A DNA stretch of 64,000 nucleotides from the NCBI GenBank assembly GCA_034927505.1, contig JAYFPY010000014.1, positions 186,001 through 250,000 on the forward strand. Direction: 5' to 3'. Source of the stretch: RUG100 sp034927505. Its GTDB lineage: Bacteria > Bacillota > Clostridia > Peptostreptococcales > Anaerovoracaceae. Shown in pieces: positions 1 through 8,198 of the stretch. Below the pieces are notes generated by a model. It worked only from the letters and a program-made list of their open reading frames with translations, was not told the origin of the DNA and did not search any database. Position numbers and translations under genes: made by a program. Position 1 is the stretch's first letter; the number at the start of each line of letters is the position of its first letter.

Positions 1-501
1 AGAGTAACTCTGACAGCGATAAATACAGTACTGGCTCTGGCCGGCGCAACACTGGCTACATATGTAGTTTCAAAACTGGTGGGCAAAGGCAAGCTGGATA
101 TTGAACATATTGCAAATGCTGCACTGGCAGGCGGAGTAGCAATAGGTTCCACATGCGATATCGCAAGTCCGGGAATGTCGCTTCTGATCGGACTGTGTGC
201 AGGCACACTGTCTACGATCGGGTACAGCTTTATTGCTCCGAGAGTATGCAGATTCATCGGCGGGACCGATACATGCGGAGTGCATAATCTCCATGGGATG
301 CCGGGACTGCTGGGCGGACTTTCAGCGATCATAATAACAGGCAACTGGCAGATACAGCTGTTGGGAATGGTAGTCACAGTGGCTATCGCCTATGTTGGCG
401 GCGGCATCACAGGTCTGATCCTTAGATGCTTTGGCAGGATCGAGAAACCGTACAGTGACGAAAGCCAGTTCCACATGGAAGAGATCACTGAGGAAAAATA
501 A
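1..501 (+). CDS. Rh-type ammonium/ammonia channel, C-terminal part (gene cut by window start)
   Basis: The reading frame is open from base 1, so the N-terminal half lies outside the window. The remaining hydrophobic segments and the stretch DTCGVHNLHGMPG match the Rh branch of the Amt/MEP/Rh channel family, where Amt proteins have a different sequence around the second pore histidine; the corresponding His codon is at 283-285. The protein would sit in the cytoplasmic membrane and pass NH3 or NH4+. It ends with a short charged tail. An Rh rather than Amt protein is less usual in a Firmicute; in an amino-acid fermenter it could release ammonia, which is inference. A rho-independent terminator follows directly. 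Confidence 0.8.
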   Translation, partial: RVTLTAINTVLALAGATLATYVVSKLVGKGKLDIEHIANAALAGGVAIGSTCDIASPGMSLLIGLCAGTLSTIGYSFIAPRVCRFIGGTDTCGVHNLHGMPGLLGGLSAIIITGNWQIQLLGMVVTVAIAYVGGGITGLILRCFGRIEKPYSDESQFHMEEITEEK

Positions 502-536
502 AGAGACTCGAATAGACAGACAATATAAAAATCATC

Positions 537-562
537 AAAAGCGGACAGTACGGTCCGCTTTT
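537..562 (+). terminator. Rho-independent terminator after the Rh channel gene
   Basis: The arms GCGGAC (541-546) and GTCCGC (553-558) form a perfect stem around a six-base loop, extended by A-run/T-run pairing (537-540 with 559-562). Confidence 0.85.
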
Positions 563-563
563 G

Positions 564-572
564 TGATATAAT
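564..572 (+). promoter_or_regulatory. Extended -10 promoter for the hydrogenase gene
   Basis: TGATATAAT is an exact extended -10 element (TG at 564-565, TATAAT at 567-572) about 38 bases before the ATG. It begins just after the preceding terminator. No convincing -35 box is seen. Confidence 0.55.
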
Positions 573-609
573 TAACAGAAATAAATTCAAAGGAACATAG
601 GGAGGTTGT

Positions 610-2028
610 ATGAGAAAATTTGATTCGTATGTCCAGGAACTGAAATACAAGGTGCTTCGCGAGGTAGCTCGCCATACGTGGATGGGCAATGAATCCTTTG
701 CAGTATTCGATGATATTGCAAATCAGGTAGTCAGGAAGGATGAAATACCGCGACGCTGCTGCATATACAAAGACAGAGCCATAGTGGCCGAGCGCATCAA
801 GATCGCCCTTGGCGGAGATAAAGAGAATCCGAATGTGATCGAAGTAATAGATATAGCATGCGACGAATGTCCGGAGGCCGGGCACGTGGTCACCGATATG
901 TGCAGAGGATGCATCGCGCATAAATGTGAAGATGCATGCAAACTAGGCGCCATATCATTCGATGAAGAACTGGTAGCTCATATAGATAAAAAGAAATGCG
1001 TCGAGTGCGGGAAATGCGCCAAGGTATGTCCGTACAGCGCTATAATGAATTTTACAAGGCCCTGTGAAAATGCATGCAAGGCCGGAGCCATACACATGGC
1101 AGAAGAAGGAGAGGCCGAGATAGACAATGAAAAGTGCACATCCTGCGGGGCGTGCGTGTTTACATGTCCATTCGGTGCAACAGTGGACAAATCATATATC
1201 ACAGATATAATCCATCTGATAAAAGACAGCGACAATAACAAGAAATACAAGGTACATGCGGTCGTTGCCCCTGCAATTGCCAGCCAGTTTGAATACGCCA
1301 CGCTGGGCCAGATGGTCGCAGCCATAAAAAAGCTGGGATTCTGCGATGTGACCGAGGTGGCTCTGGGAGCCGATATGGTGGCTTACGGAGAAGCGGAAGA
1401 GCTGGCGGAAAAAGGTTTTCTCACTACCTCATGCTGCCCGGCATTCGTATCATATATAAAGGCCAATTTCCCCGACATGGAACAGCATATATCACATAAC
1501 CTTTCTCCGATGGCAACACTGGCGAAACACATGAAAGAAAAAGATCCGGATGGAAAGATCGTATTCATAGGACCGTGTACAGCTAAAAAGGCAGAAGTAA
1601 ACCTGGACAGCGTCAAAGACTACGTGGACTATGCAATGACATTTGAAGAATTGCAGGCGATGATAGACAGCCGGGACATCGAAGCTGAAAAGCTGGAAGA
1701 AGAATCCTTCGAAGATGCTTCTTATTACGGCAGGATATTCGCCAGGACCGGCGGAGTTGCAGAGGCAGTGACAGAAGCTTTGAAGGAGCAGGGTTCGGAC
1801 TTTGAGATAAAGGCCGGGACGTGCGCCGGACTGGACAAGTGCAAGACAGCTCTGATGCGTGCTTCCAAGGGGGCATCGCCATACAATCTGATCGAAGGAA
1901 TGGCATGTGAAGGCGGATGCGTCGGCGGCGCAGGATGTCTTACGCACAGTGAGGCCAACAGAAAAGCCATAGACAAATATGGAAAAGATGCCGGAGACAA
2001 GACAATAGAGGATGCTATAAAAGAATAA
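610..2028 (+). CDS. Monomeric [FeFe] hydrogenase, group B-like
   Basis: 472 aa enzyme interconverting H2 with protons and electrons, probably using ferredoxin. The N-terminal half carries several CxxCxxC ferredoxin-type cluster motifs (for example CVECGKCAKVCP and CTSCGACVFTCP). The C-terminal H-cluster domain has the three signatures TSCCPAF, GPCTAKK and EGMACEGGCVGGAGC, in the form I associate with group B rather than the group A type (which has TSCCPxW and MPCxxKK). The start has a good ribosome binding site (GGGAGG). It is a single-gene unit with its own extended -10 promoter and a terminator behind it. The maturation genes hydEFG are not in the window. Group assignment rests on motif recall. 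Confidence 0.88.
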   Translation: MRKFDSYVQELKYKVLREVARHTWMGNESFAVFDDIANQVVRKDEIPRRCCIYKDRAIVAERIKIALGGDKENPNVIEVIDIACDECPEAGHVVTDMCRGCIAHKCEDACKLGAISFDEELVAHIDKKKCVECGKCAKVCPYSAIMNFTRPCENACKAGAIHMAEEGEAEIDNEKCTSCGACVFTCPFGATVDKSYITDIIHLIKDSDNNKKYKVHAVVAPAIASQFEYATLGQMVAAIKKLGFCDVTEVALGADMVAYGEAEELAEKGFLTTSCCPAFVSYIKANFPDMEQHISHNLSPMATLAKHMKEKDPDGKIVFIGPCTAKKAEVNLDSVKDYVDYAMTFEELQAMIDSRDIEAEKLEEESFEDASYYGRIFARTGGVAEAVTEALKEQGSDFEIKAGTCAGLDKCKTALMRASKGASPYNLIEGMACEGGCVGGAGCLTHSEANRKAIDKYGKDAGDKTIEDAIKE

Positions 2029-2038
2029 TATACAGCAA

Positions 2039-2073
2039 TTAAAATACCCTGTGAAATGACGCGGGGTATTTTT
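2039..2073 (+). terminator. Terminator hairpin after the hydrogenase gene
   Basis: AAAATACCC (2041-2049) pairs with GGGTATTTT (2064-2072); the U-rich 3' arm runs on into further T residues. Confidence 0.75.
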
Positions 2074-2170
2074 AACTGTGATCGATGTGAGTTTGGGAAA
2101 ATGCAGGGGAAAATGACATGGTACGATGTACAGTATGCTATAATATATATAGCAAAGGGGGGACAGCAGC

Positions 2171-2605
2171 ATGAAGAAACATTTGAAAGGGATCATGATC
2201 ACGGTATACCTTGTTATGTGGAGTGTTTCGGTTGCAGCATTCTATCTGACTCCGGACGATTCCGGTATGGGATACGCTTTTATTTACATGTGGATAATAA
2301 TGCCTGTGACTACATTTGCAGCTTCTCTTGTGATCGGCAAAATGAATTACTGGGGAAAGTTCAAATGGCTTTCGCCAATAGCATTCGGCATAATGTATAT
2401 GCTGATAGAGTATTGTACATTCAGCCTGGCCAATATGCTGGCTTTCAATAAGATCAACGTGCCTGATTTCAGTACGATCCCGTTAGGGATAATATTTTCA
2501 CTGGCAGGATTGATCCCGGGGCATATTCTTTCACTTGAGCCGGGGACCCGGAAGAAAGCGCAGATCAAAGCAGAGCCTATTGAAGAAGATAAGGAGCATA
2601 AATGA
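2171..2605 (+). CDS. Small integral membrane protein, unknown function
   Basis: 144 aa with about four hydrophobic segments (roughly residues 8-25, 38-56, 67-90 and 103-120) and a charged, Lys/Glu-rich cytoplasmic tail. I do not recognise the family. A strong G-rich ribosome binding site lies about 8 bases before the ATG and a TATAAT at 2139-2144 may serve as -10 box. Its TGA overlaps the ATG of prmA (ATGA), so the two are translationally coupled; this gives no clear functional clue. Confidence 0.7.
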   Translation: MKKHLKGIMITVYLVMWSVSVAAFYLTPDDSGMGYAFIYMWIIMPVTTFAASLVIGKMNYWGKFKWLSPIAFGIMYMLIEYCTFSLANMLAFNKINVPDFSTIPLGIIFSLAGLIPGHILSLEPGTRKKAQIKAEPIEEDKEHK

Positions 2606-3516
2606 AATACCTGGAATTGAAAATAAAAGCGGATCATGAAGAAATAGAAATAATAACATCGAAACTGATGGAGCTGGGGATCACGTCGACGGAAGTGAGG
2701 GACAATACAGTAGTGGATGAACTGATGGACAGTCAGAACAAATATGACTGGGATTACATCGATCCTTCTCTTGTCCACCTGGACAGAAATGAAAAACCGG
2801 AGCTGCATATATATTTTGAAGACGACAGCGTCGGAAGAAAAAAACTGGAGGAAGTAAAACAGGCTTATAGAGATCACCTGATAGAGGAAGTGACGGTGGA
2901 CGACGAAGACTGGGTGAATTCCTACAAAGAACATTTCAAATCACTGCGGCTGACAGAGACTGTCATGGTAAAGCCCAGCTGGGAAGAAACGGCGGACATT
3001 CCTGGAGTCAGCGTCGTAGATCTGGATCCGGGGATGGCTTTCGGTACGGGGGACCACGAAACAACGTCTATGTGCGCACGGCTCATGGAAGAGGCAGGCT
3101 GCTTCGGTAAAAAGGTGCTGGATGTTGGGACAGGCTCGGGGATCCTGGCCATTGCGGCGGCTGTCATGGGCAGCGAAGATGTTCTGGGAGTCGACATAGA
3201 TCCGGTGGCGGTAAAGGTAGCCGGCAAAAACGTGGACCGGAACCACTGTAAAAAAAAGGTGAAAATAAAAGAAGGAGATCTGACCAGGGGACTGGATTAC
3301 AAGGCGGATATCGTGGTGGCCAACCTGATGGCGGAAATGGTCTGTATGCTGACAAAGCATATAAAGGAGCACATGATGCCCGGCGCTGTATATATTTCTT
3401 CAGGCATACTTACGGAAAAAAAGCAGATGGTCATAGATGCCGTCGAAAAGGAAGGCATGACGGTGGTAAAGACTATGGACGAGGGAGAATGGAGCGCTGT
3501 AGAGGCAAAACTGTGA
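2602..3516 (+). CDS. prmA: Ribosomal protein L11 methyltransferase
   Basis: 304 aa, normal PrmA length. It trimethylates lysines and the N-terminus of ribosomal protein L11 using S-adenosylmethionine. The N-terminal ferredoxin-like recognition domain comes first; the catalytic Rossmann fold shows the SAM-binding motif LDVGTGSGILAIAAA and the acidic VDIDP after the second strand, and NLMAEM resembles the family's N-x-x-x motif after strand 4. It overlaps the upstream membrane protein gene by four bases and is followed by rsmE, a neighbour common in Firmicutes. Confidence 0.93.
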   Translation: MKYLELKIKADHEEIEIITSKLMELGITSTEVRDNTVVDELMDSQNKYDWDYIDPSLVHLDRNEKPELHIYFEDDSVGRKKLEEVKQAYRDHLIEEVTVDDEDWVNSYKEHFKSLRLTETVMVKPSWEETADIPGVSVVDLDPGMAFGTGDHETTSMCARLMEEAGCFGKKVLDVGTGSGILAIAAAVMGSEDVLGVDIDPVAVKVAGKNVDRNHCKKKVKIKEGDLTRGLDYKADIVVANLMAEMVCMLTKHIKEHMMPGAVYISSGILTEKKQMVIDAVEKEGMTVVKTMDEGEWSAVEAKL

Positions 3517-3522
3517 TATAAT
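3514..3522 (+). promoter_or_regulatory. Extended -10 promoter before rsmE
   Basis: TGATATAAT (TATAAT at 3517-3522) overlaps the prmA stop codon and lies about 39 bases before the rsmE ATG. rsmE may therefore have its own promoter besides read-through from prmA. Confidence 0.5.
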
Positions 3523-3560
3523 AACAGGACAGATAATTACAGACGAAAGGCGGCGATCAT

Positions 3561-4295
3561 ATGAGCAGATTTTTTGTAGATCCGGCAGCGGTCGGAGAAA
3601 ATACTATATTGATAGACGGAGAAGATGTAAGACATATAACGAAGGTCCTTCGCCTGAAGGAGGGCGATCGTATTGAGGTATCCGATTCGGGCGAATGGGA
3701 ATATTCGTGTGAGATCGTATCTATGAGCAGCAGTATGATCGGAGCAAAAATAATCGACAAACAGAGATTTGCAAGAGAACCTGAAATAAAGGTCACCCTG
3801 TTCCAGGGAGTACCCAAGGGAAGCAAGATGGAACAGGTGGTGCAGAAATGTACCGAACTGGGAGTCCATGAGATCGTGCCCGTATTCATGACAAGGAGCG
3901 TTGTGACAGACAACGGGAAGTACGGCAGGAAGATAATAAGATACAACTCCATTGCCATGGAAGCGGCAAAGCAGTGCAGGAGGGGGATAGTTCCTCTTGT
4001 TCAGGAAGCCATATACTCGGAGGATGTTCCGCCTCTGCTGGACGACTACGATCTGGTTTTGTTCCCTTATGAAAATGAAAATGAACTGACCATAAAGGAT
4101 GCGCTTCATGATCTGAAAGAAAAACCAAAGAGCATAGCTGTGATAATAGGACCGGAAGGCGGATTTTCGGAAGAGGAAGCCGGAAGATTCACTTTTTCGG
4201 GGGCGGTCAGCGTTTCTCTGGGAGAGACCATACTGCGTACAGAGACGGCAGGGCCGGCGGCTGTAGCAATGTGTATGTATGAATTGGAGCTGTAA
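3561..4295 (+). CDS. rsmE: 16S rRNA (uracil1498-N3)-methyltransferase
   Basis: 244 aa SPOUT-class methyltransferase that modifies U1498 in the decoding region of 16S rRNA. The N-terminal PUA-like domain begins SRFFVDP and contains HITKVLR; the C-terminal trefoil knot shows IGPEGGFSEEE and LGETILRTETA, the SAM-binding signature of RsmE. Start is supported by an AAAGGCGG ribosome binding site. It lies 44 bases behind prmA. Confidence 0.93.
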   Translation: MSRFFVDPAAVGENTILIDGEDVRHITKVLRLKEGDRIEVSDSGEWEYSCEIVSMSSSMIGAKIIDKQRFAREPEIKVTLFQGVPKGSKMEQVVQKCTELGVHEIVPVFMTRSVVTDNGKYGRKIIRYNSIAMEAAKQCRRGIVPLVQEAIYSEDVPPLLDDYDLVLFPYENENELTIKDALHDLKEKPKSIAVIIGPEGGFSEEEAGRFTFSGAVSVSLGETILRTETAGPAAVAMCMYELEL

Positions 4296-4301
4296 AGGAT
4301 A

Positions 4302-4330
4302 TTGACATAATATGTAAATAATGGTATATT
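4302..4330 (+). promoter_or_regulatory. Strong sigma-A promoter for the leader and secreted protein gene
   Basis: TTGACA (4302-4307), 17-base spacer, TATATT (4325-4330). Transcription should begin near 4337, just ahead of a terminator-like hairpin. Confidence 0.8.
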
Positions 4331-4342
4331 AAACTAACAGTC

Positions 4343-4381
4343 AGAGACTGGTTTCGTGTGAGGGAAATCCGGTCTCTTTTT
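4343..4381 (+). terminator. Terminator-like hairpin in the 5' leader (attenuator or small-RNA end)
   Basis: AGAGACTGG (4343-4351) pairs with CCGGTCTCT (4369-4377) allowing one G-U pair, and a T-run follows. It lies between the strong promoter at 4302 and the next coding region, so transcription would stop after about 45 bases unless the hairpin is overcome. No known riboswitch is recognised. Confidence 0.65.
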
Positions 4382-4418
4382 GTAAAAACGATTTCTCAGT
4401 ATGAAAGGAGAGAAAGAA

Positions 4419-5180
4419 TTGAAAAAAATAATCGCAATATCACTGTGCTGCTGTTTTTGTCTATGCAGTCTGATGATACCTCACGATACAGCTTTTGGGG
4501 CGGAAAAGGGGAAAACAGTCAAGACGACTGCAACCATATCCGAGTATAATATACTGATGTCTATGAGCGGGAAGAGCATGTCGTCTTTGAGATCCATGGG
4601 ATTTTCCAGGACTCAGGCAAAAATGATAAAGGCAAAAGCTGTTCCAAAAGCAAAGTGCGGGGACGTGACATATACGATCTCATACACTAAAAGCAAATTC
4701 AGATATAAGAAGGGAAATACATATCTTCAGACCAAAATGACCTGGTCCTGGAAAAAACTGCCCCATTTTCTTGCCAGCGATATAGCGGCAATGACTACCA
4801 GCGAGCATTTTGCCATGACCAGCGGCAGCGCTTCCATAAATTATTATAAAGGAGGGAAGAAGAGCAGCAATAAAAAAACTGTAAAGAAACGTGCATTCAC
4901 AAAGAATTCAGGAAAAGGCGCTTACTGTAAATTCCCTATGGCACAGCTGATGAAATACAAGAAGAAATATTATTATTATGACGCTCTGTCAGGGTCGATG
5001 ACTGTGAACTGGAGAGTCAGCGGCAATGTCAAAAGCGTTGGGATATCATCTAATTACGGACATACAACAGTAAGCTGTGTGCCCAGCGTGTCATTTGGAG
5101 CCGGCGGCGGCAGCATTTCATTTTCGCCGGTGGCATGTGTCAAAAAAGGCGTGGAGGCCTATAGAAATATAAGGAGGTAG
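4419..5180 (+). CDS. Secreted Lys/Tyr/Ser-rich protein, unknown function
   Basis: 253 aa from a TTG start at 4419, chosen because AAAGGAG lies 7-8 bases before it, whereas the in-frame ATG at 4401 has no ribosome binding site. The N-terminus is a classical signal peptide: a Lys pair, a hydrophobic Cys-rich core, then a cut near AFGA. The mature part is rich in Lys, Ser, Tyr and Gly and includes SxxNWRVSG and a Gly-rich stretch near residues 225-235. I recognise no domain. It probably shares a transcript with the 57-aa membrane protein that follows. A hairpin in its leader suggests regulated expression. Confidence 0.7.
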   Translation: MKKIIAISLCCCFCLCSLMIPHDTAFGAEKGKTVKTTATISEYNILMSMSGKSMSSLRSMGFSRTQAKMIKAKAVPKAKCGDVTYTISYTKSKFRYKKGNTYLQTKMTWSWKKLPHFLASDIAAMTTSEHFAMTSGSASINYYKGGKKSSNKKTVKKRAFTKNSGKGAYCKFPMAQLMKYKKKYYYYDALSGSMTVNWRVSGNVKSVGISSNYGHTTVSCVPSVSFGAGGGSISFSPVACVKKGVEAYRNIRR

Positions 5181-5188
5181 GAAAAACC

Positions 5189-5362
5189 ATGAATATAGGA
5201 AAAATGATCATGATACTGATATTGTCTGCGATAACCGGATTTGCCGGAGCCTGTATAGGAGGTGCAGTGTTCGGCACAGATGAAGGACTGACTATGCTGG
5301 CAGTGATCGGATTCATGATCCCCGCCGTATGTCTTATTGCAGACATGCACAGTAAAAAGTAA
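5189..5362 (+). CDS. 57-aa two-helix membrane protein, unknown
   Basis: A short frame beginning MNIGKMIMILILSAITGF and ending in MHSKK, with two hydrophobic segments (about residues 5-27 and 36-51). AAGGAGG sits 12 bases upstream of the ATG, overlapping the end of the secreted protein gene, and the frame begins 8 bases after that gene stops. The strong ribosome binding site and clear membrane character make it a likely gene. Its pairing with the secreted protein suggests a joint role, which is inference. Confidence 0.65.
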   Translation: MNIGKMIMILILSAITGFAGACIGGAVFGTDEGLTMLAVIGFMIPAVCLIADMHSKK

Positions 5363-5408
5363 GATGTGACCGGCTGAAAAAATTACGGTTTATAAAATCT
5401 ATACGGTG

Positions 5409-5417
5409 TGGTAAAAT
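5409..5417 (+). promoter_or_regulatory. Extended -10 promoter placing the start of RNA at the murT ATG
   Basis: TGG then TAAAAT (5412-5417) gives an extended -10 element whose last base is six bases from the ATG at 5424. The predicted first RNA base is the A of ATG, and no ribosome binding site is present: a leaderless arrangement. Confidence 0.55.
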
Positions 5418-5423
5418 ATCACT

Positions 5424-6794
5424 ATGGATTTTAGAGCAGCAATAGCAGTTACGGCCTGCAAAATGAGCCGTAGATTGATCAGGATACTTGGCGGAGGCGC
5501 CACCGATTTTCCCGGAAAGATCGCATTGAAGATCTGTCCGGGACTTTTGGGATATCTTGCAAAGGATGTAAAAACGATAATCGTAACGGGTACCAACGGT
5601 AAAACGACGACTTCACGAATGATAGAGCAGAGTCTGAAGGATAATGGTATATCCTTTTTCTGCAACAAGTCAGGGGCAAATCTGATGAACGGGATCACGG
5701 CGGAATTCTGTGCGAATTCTACTTTGGGAGGAAAGAACAAGTGTGACTACGCCCTGATAGAGAGTGATGAAGCCGCTTTTAAGACAGTCAGCAGATATGT
5801 GGATGCGAAATGTGTGCTGGTGACCAACGTGTTCCGCGATCAGCTGGACAGATACGGCGAGATAACTCATACTTTGAACAACATCAGGATCGGGATCGAG
5901 AATTCAAAGAATGCAGTCGTCTGTCTGAATGCGGACTGTTCGCTGACGGCATCTCTTCGTGAAGACATCAGCAACAAGATCATTCTGTACGGCGTCAACG
6001 GGCCTATATACAAAGAGAGGGTAAAGGAGGCCAGTGATGCGCCTTACTGCATCCACTGCAAGAATGAATATACATATGATTACATCACGTTCGGGCATCT
6101 GGGAAAATATCACTGCGATAAATGCGGATATTCAAGGCCGGATCCGGATGTGTCAGTCAGCCGTGTATTTGTCAGCGACGCTTCTCACAGTGAGATAGAA
6201 ATAGACACAGGCAGTAAAAAATTCCGGGCAAATATAGACCTGCCGGGAGGATACAACATTTATAACGGAGTGTCTGCAGTTACGGTTGCTCATGCTCTGG
6301 GACTGAACGAGGAGAAAGCGGTCAATGCTCTCTCTACGTTTGAATGCGGATTTGGCCGCATGGAGAAATTCATGCTGGAGGAAACGGAAACCAGGATGAT
6401 ACTGATCAAGAACCCTGCAGGGTGCAATCAGGTGCTGAACTTTCTCTCCAACATCAGTGAAAAATCACTGTTTGTAGTATGCCTCAACGATAATTATGCG
6501 GACGGGACCGATATTTCATGGATATGGGATGTGGATTTTGAAACGCTGCAGAAAATAGACGATAAACTGGACGGGATACTGGTATCGGGAGTCCGCGCAG
6601 ACGATATGGCTATGCGTTTCAAGTATGCGGGAGTCAAAGAAGAAAAGATAAAAGTGATCAAGGATTACGAACAGCTGATAGAAGAATTCACCGGCCGTGA
6701 TGTCCCGGTATACATAATGCCGACATATACGGCAATGATGGATCTGCGGGCTATCGTCAGCAAAAAATACGGCTACAAGAATTTCTGGGAGTAA
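5424..6794 (+). CDS. murT: Lipid II isoglutaminyl synthase, Mur-ligase subunit MurT
   Basis: 456 aa. With GatD it amidates the D-Glu alpha-carboxylate of lipid II to D-isoglutamine, using ATP and ammonia from glutamine. Visible features: ATP-binding loop VTGTNGKTTTSRM near residue 52, a four-Cys zinc-ribbon insertion (CIHCKNEYT ... CDKCGYS, about residues 211-233), and the C-terminal DUF1727 region. The N-terminus aligns with other MurT proteins from memory, supporting this ATG although it has no ribosome binding site. gatD follows after three bases. The pair points to amidated peptidoglycan. Confidence 0.92.
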   Translation: MDFRAAIAVTACKMSRRLIRILGGGATDFPGKIALKICPGLLGYLAKDVKTIIVTGTNGKTTTSRMIEQSLKDNGISFFCNKSGANLMNGITAEFCANSTLGGKNKCDYALIESDEAAFKTVSRYVDAKCVLVTNVFRDQLDRYGEITHTLNNIRIGIENSKNAVVCLNADCSLTASLREDISNKIILYGVNGPIYKERVKEASDAPYCIHCKNEYTYDYITFGHLGKYHCDKCGYSRPDPDVSVSRVFVSDASHSEIEIDTGSKKFRANIDLPGGYNIYNGVSAVTVAHALGLNEEKAVNALSTFECGFGRMEKFMLEETETRMILIKNPAGCNQVLNFLSNISEKSLFVVCLNDNYADGTDISWIWDVDFETLQKIDDKLDGILVSGVRADDMAMRFKYAGVKEEKIKVIKDYEQLIEEFTGRDVPVYIMPTYTAMMDLRAIVSKKYGYKNFWE

Positions 6795-6797
6795 ACA

Positions 6798-7541
6798 ATG
6801 GGAGAATATAAACTGAACATATGTCATCTGTATCCGGATATACTGAATCTGTACGGAGATACAGGCAATATAATATGCATGGAACAGCGGCTGAAATGGC
6901 GAGGTATCGACTGCAGCGTCACAGGCCTTTCTGTCGGAGAAAAAATGGACGCCGCCGACTATGATGTGTTTTTCATCGGCGGAGGGCAGGACTTCGAACA
7001 GGATGTTCTTCTGGCGGATGCGGAGGCAAATAAAAAAGCAGATATTATTTCTGCTATCGATGATGAAAAGGTTTTTCTGGCGATCTGCGGAGGATATCAG
7101 ATACTGGGCAATTACTACAGGACCTGGGACGGACAGCAGATGGATTTTATGGGAGCGCTGGACGTATATACAGTCGGCCATGAAAAAAGAATGATAGGAA
7201 ATTACATGTTCACGTGCGATGAACTTTCAGACAGGATCGTAGGCTTTGAAAACCATTCGGGTAAGACATATCTGGGAGACGGCGTAAAGCCTATAGGCAG
7301 CGTGCTGGCCGGTTACGGCAACAATGGTGAGGACGGAACGGAAGGCGCACATTTCAAAAATGTGTATGCGTCATACAGTCACGGACCTATGCTGCCGAAA
7401 AATCCCAAGTTCTGCGATTTCCTTTTGGGGACGGCTCTGGAGCGAAAGTACGGCAAAAACGTGCTGGAAGAAATGCCTTGTATGGATGACGTGCTGGAGA
7501 ACAATGCACATAAGTATATGGAAGAAAGACTGAGTAAATAG
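6798..7541 (+). CDS. gatD: Lipid II isoglutaminyl synthase, glutamine amidotransferase subunit GatD
   Basis: 247 aa class I glutaminase-fold subunit that hydrolyses glutamine and passes ammonia to MurT. The nucleophilic Cys is C97 in LAICGGYQILG, and the catalytic His lies in SYSHGPMLPKNP near the C-terminus. As in other GatD proteins there is no clear third residue of a Glu triad. It begins three bases after murT, so the two are co-transcribed and their products expected to form a complex at the cytoplasmic face of the membrane. Confidence 0.92.
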   Translation: MGEYKLNICHLYPDILNLYGDTGNIICMEQRLKWRGIDCSVTGLSVGEKMDAADYDVFFIGGGQDFEQDVLLADAEANKKADIISAIDDEKVFLAICGGYQILGNYYRTWDGQQMDFMGALDVYTVGHEKRMIGNYMFTCDELSDRIVGFENHSGKTYLGDGVKPIGSVLAGYGNNGEDGTEGAHFKNVYASYSHGPMLPKNPKFCDFLLGTALERKYGKNVLEEMPCMDDVLENNAHKYMEERLSK

Positions 7542-7560
7542 AAATGATCCATAGAACATA

Positions 7561-8154
7561 TCAGTCGGAAAGCAGACGGTCGAGAGTATCCCGGAATCTT
7601 TTCCAGGGAAAGCCGATGATGTTGTCCCGGTCGCCTTCGATGTGATCTATATATTTTGAAAAAGTTTCCTGAACAGCATATCCGCCGGCCTTGTCATAGG
7701 GCTCGGCGGTTTTTACGTACTGGAGTATCTCTTCTTCCGGCATCTCTTTGAAATATACTTTGGAAGTTTCACAGAAACAAAAAGTAAGAGCCCGGTCAGT
7801 AAAGGAAATGGCCACGCCGGTCATTACCCGGTGGCTTTTCCCGGACATGGGCACCAGCATGGCCAGAGCATCCGCCCGGTCTTTCGGTTTGCCCAGTATT
7901 TGGTCTTCGAATACAACGACAGTATCGGCTGCTGTGATCACAGGATTGTCATCGCCATATCTGTCGGCATCCAGTCTGTTTTTTACATCCATTGCCTTTG
8001 ACATGGCCAGGAACATCACCGCTTCTTCGGGAGTCAGGAAATCGGGGATATGCTCTTCAATGTCGGAAGGCATGACTAAAACGGGGAAACTGTTTTCCTC
8101 CATCATTTCTATTCTTCTGGGTGAGCCGCTGGCAAGTATAAATTTATGATCCAT
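7561..8154 (-). CDS. maf: Maf-like nucleoside triphosphate pyrophosphatase
   Basis: 197 aa. Maf proteins hydrolyse non-canonical or modified nucleotides (dTTP/UTP or m7GTP class) to monophosphates and have been linked to septation. The N-terminal LASGSPRRIEMM is the substrate loop with the SxR signature, and AADTVVV holds the catalytic Asp. The ATG is preceded by GGAG on the minus strand. The gene converges on gatD with only 19 bases between stops and no terminator visible there. Confidence 0.9.
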   Translation of the reverse strand: MDHKFILASGSPRRIEMMEENSFPVLVMPSDIEEHIPDFLTPEEAVMFLAMSKAMDVKNRLDADRYGDDNPVITAADTVVVFEDQILGKPKDRADALAMLVPMSGKSHRVMTGVAISFTDRALTFCFCETSKVYFKEMPEEEILQYVKTAEPYDKAGGYAVQETFSKYIDHIEGDRDNIIGFPWKRFRDTLDRLLSD

Positions 8155-8198
8155 ATCTATGCTCCTTCGATAATGCAGAGTTGTTTTTACTGAGTGAT

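Noticed and set aside
2056..2451. 131-codon plus-strand frame overlapping the small membrane protein gene
   Set aside because: It begins inside the terminator after the hydrogenase and runs out of frame through the better supported gene at 2171-2605, which has an SD and membrane helices.
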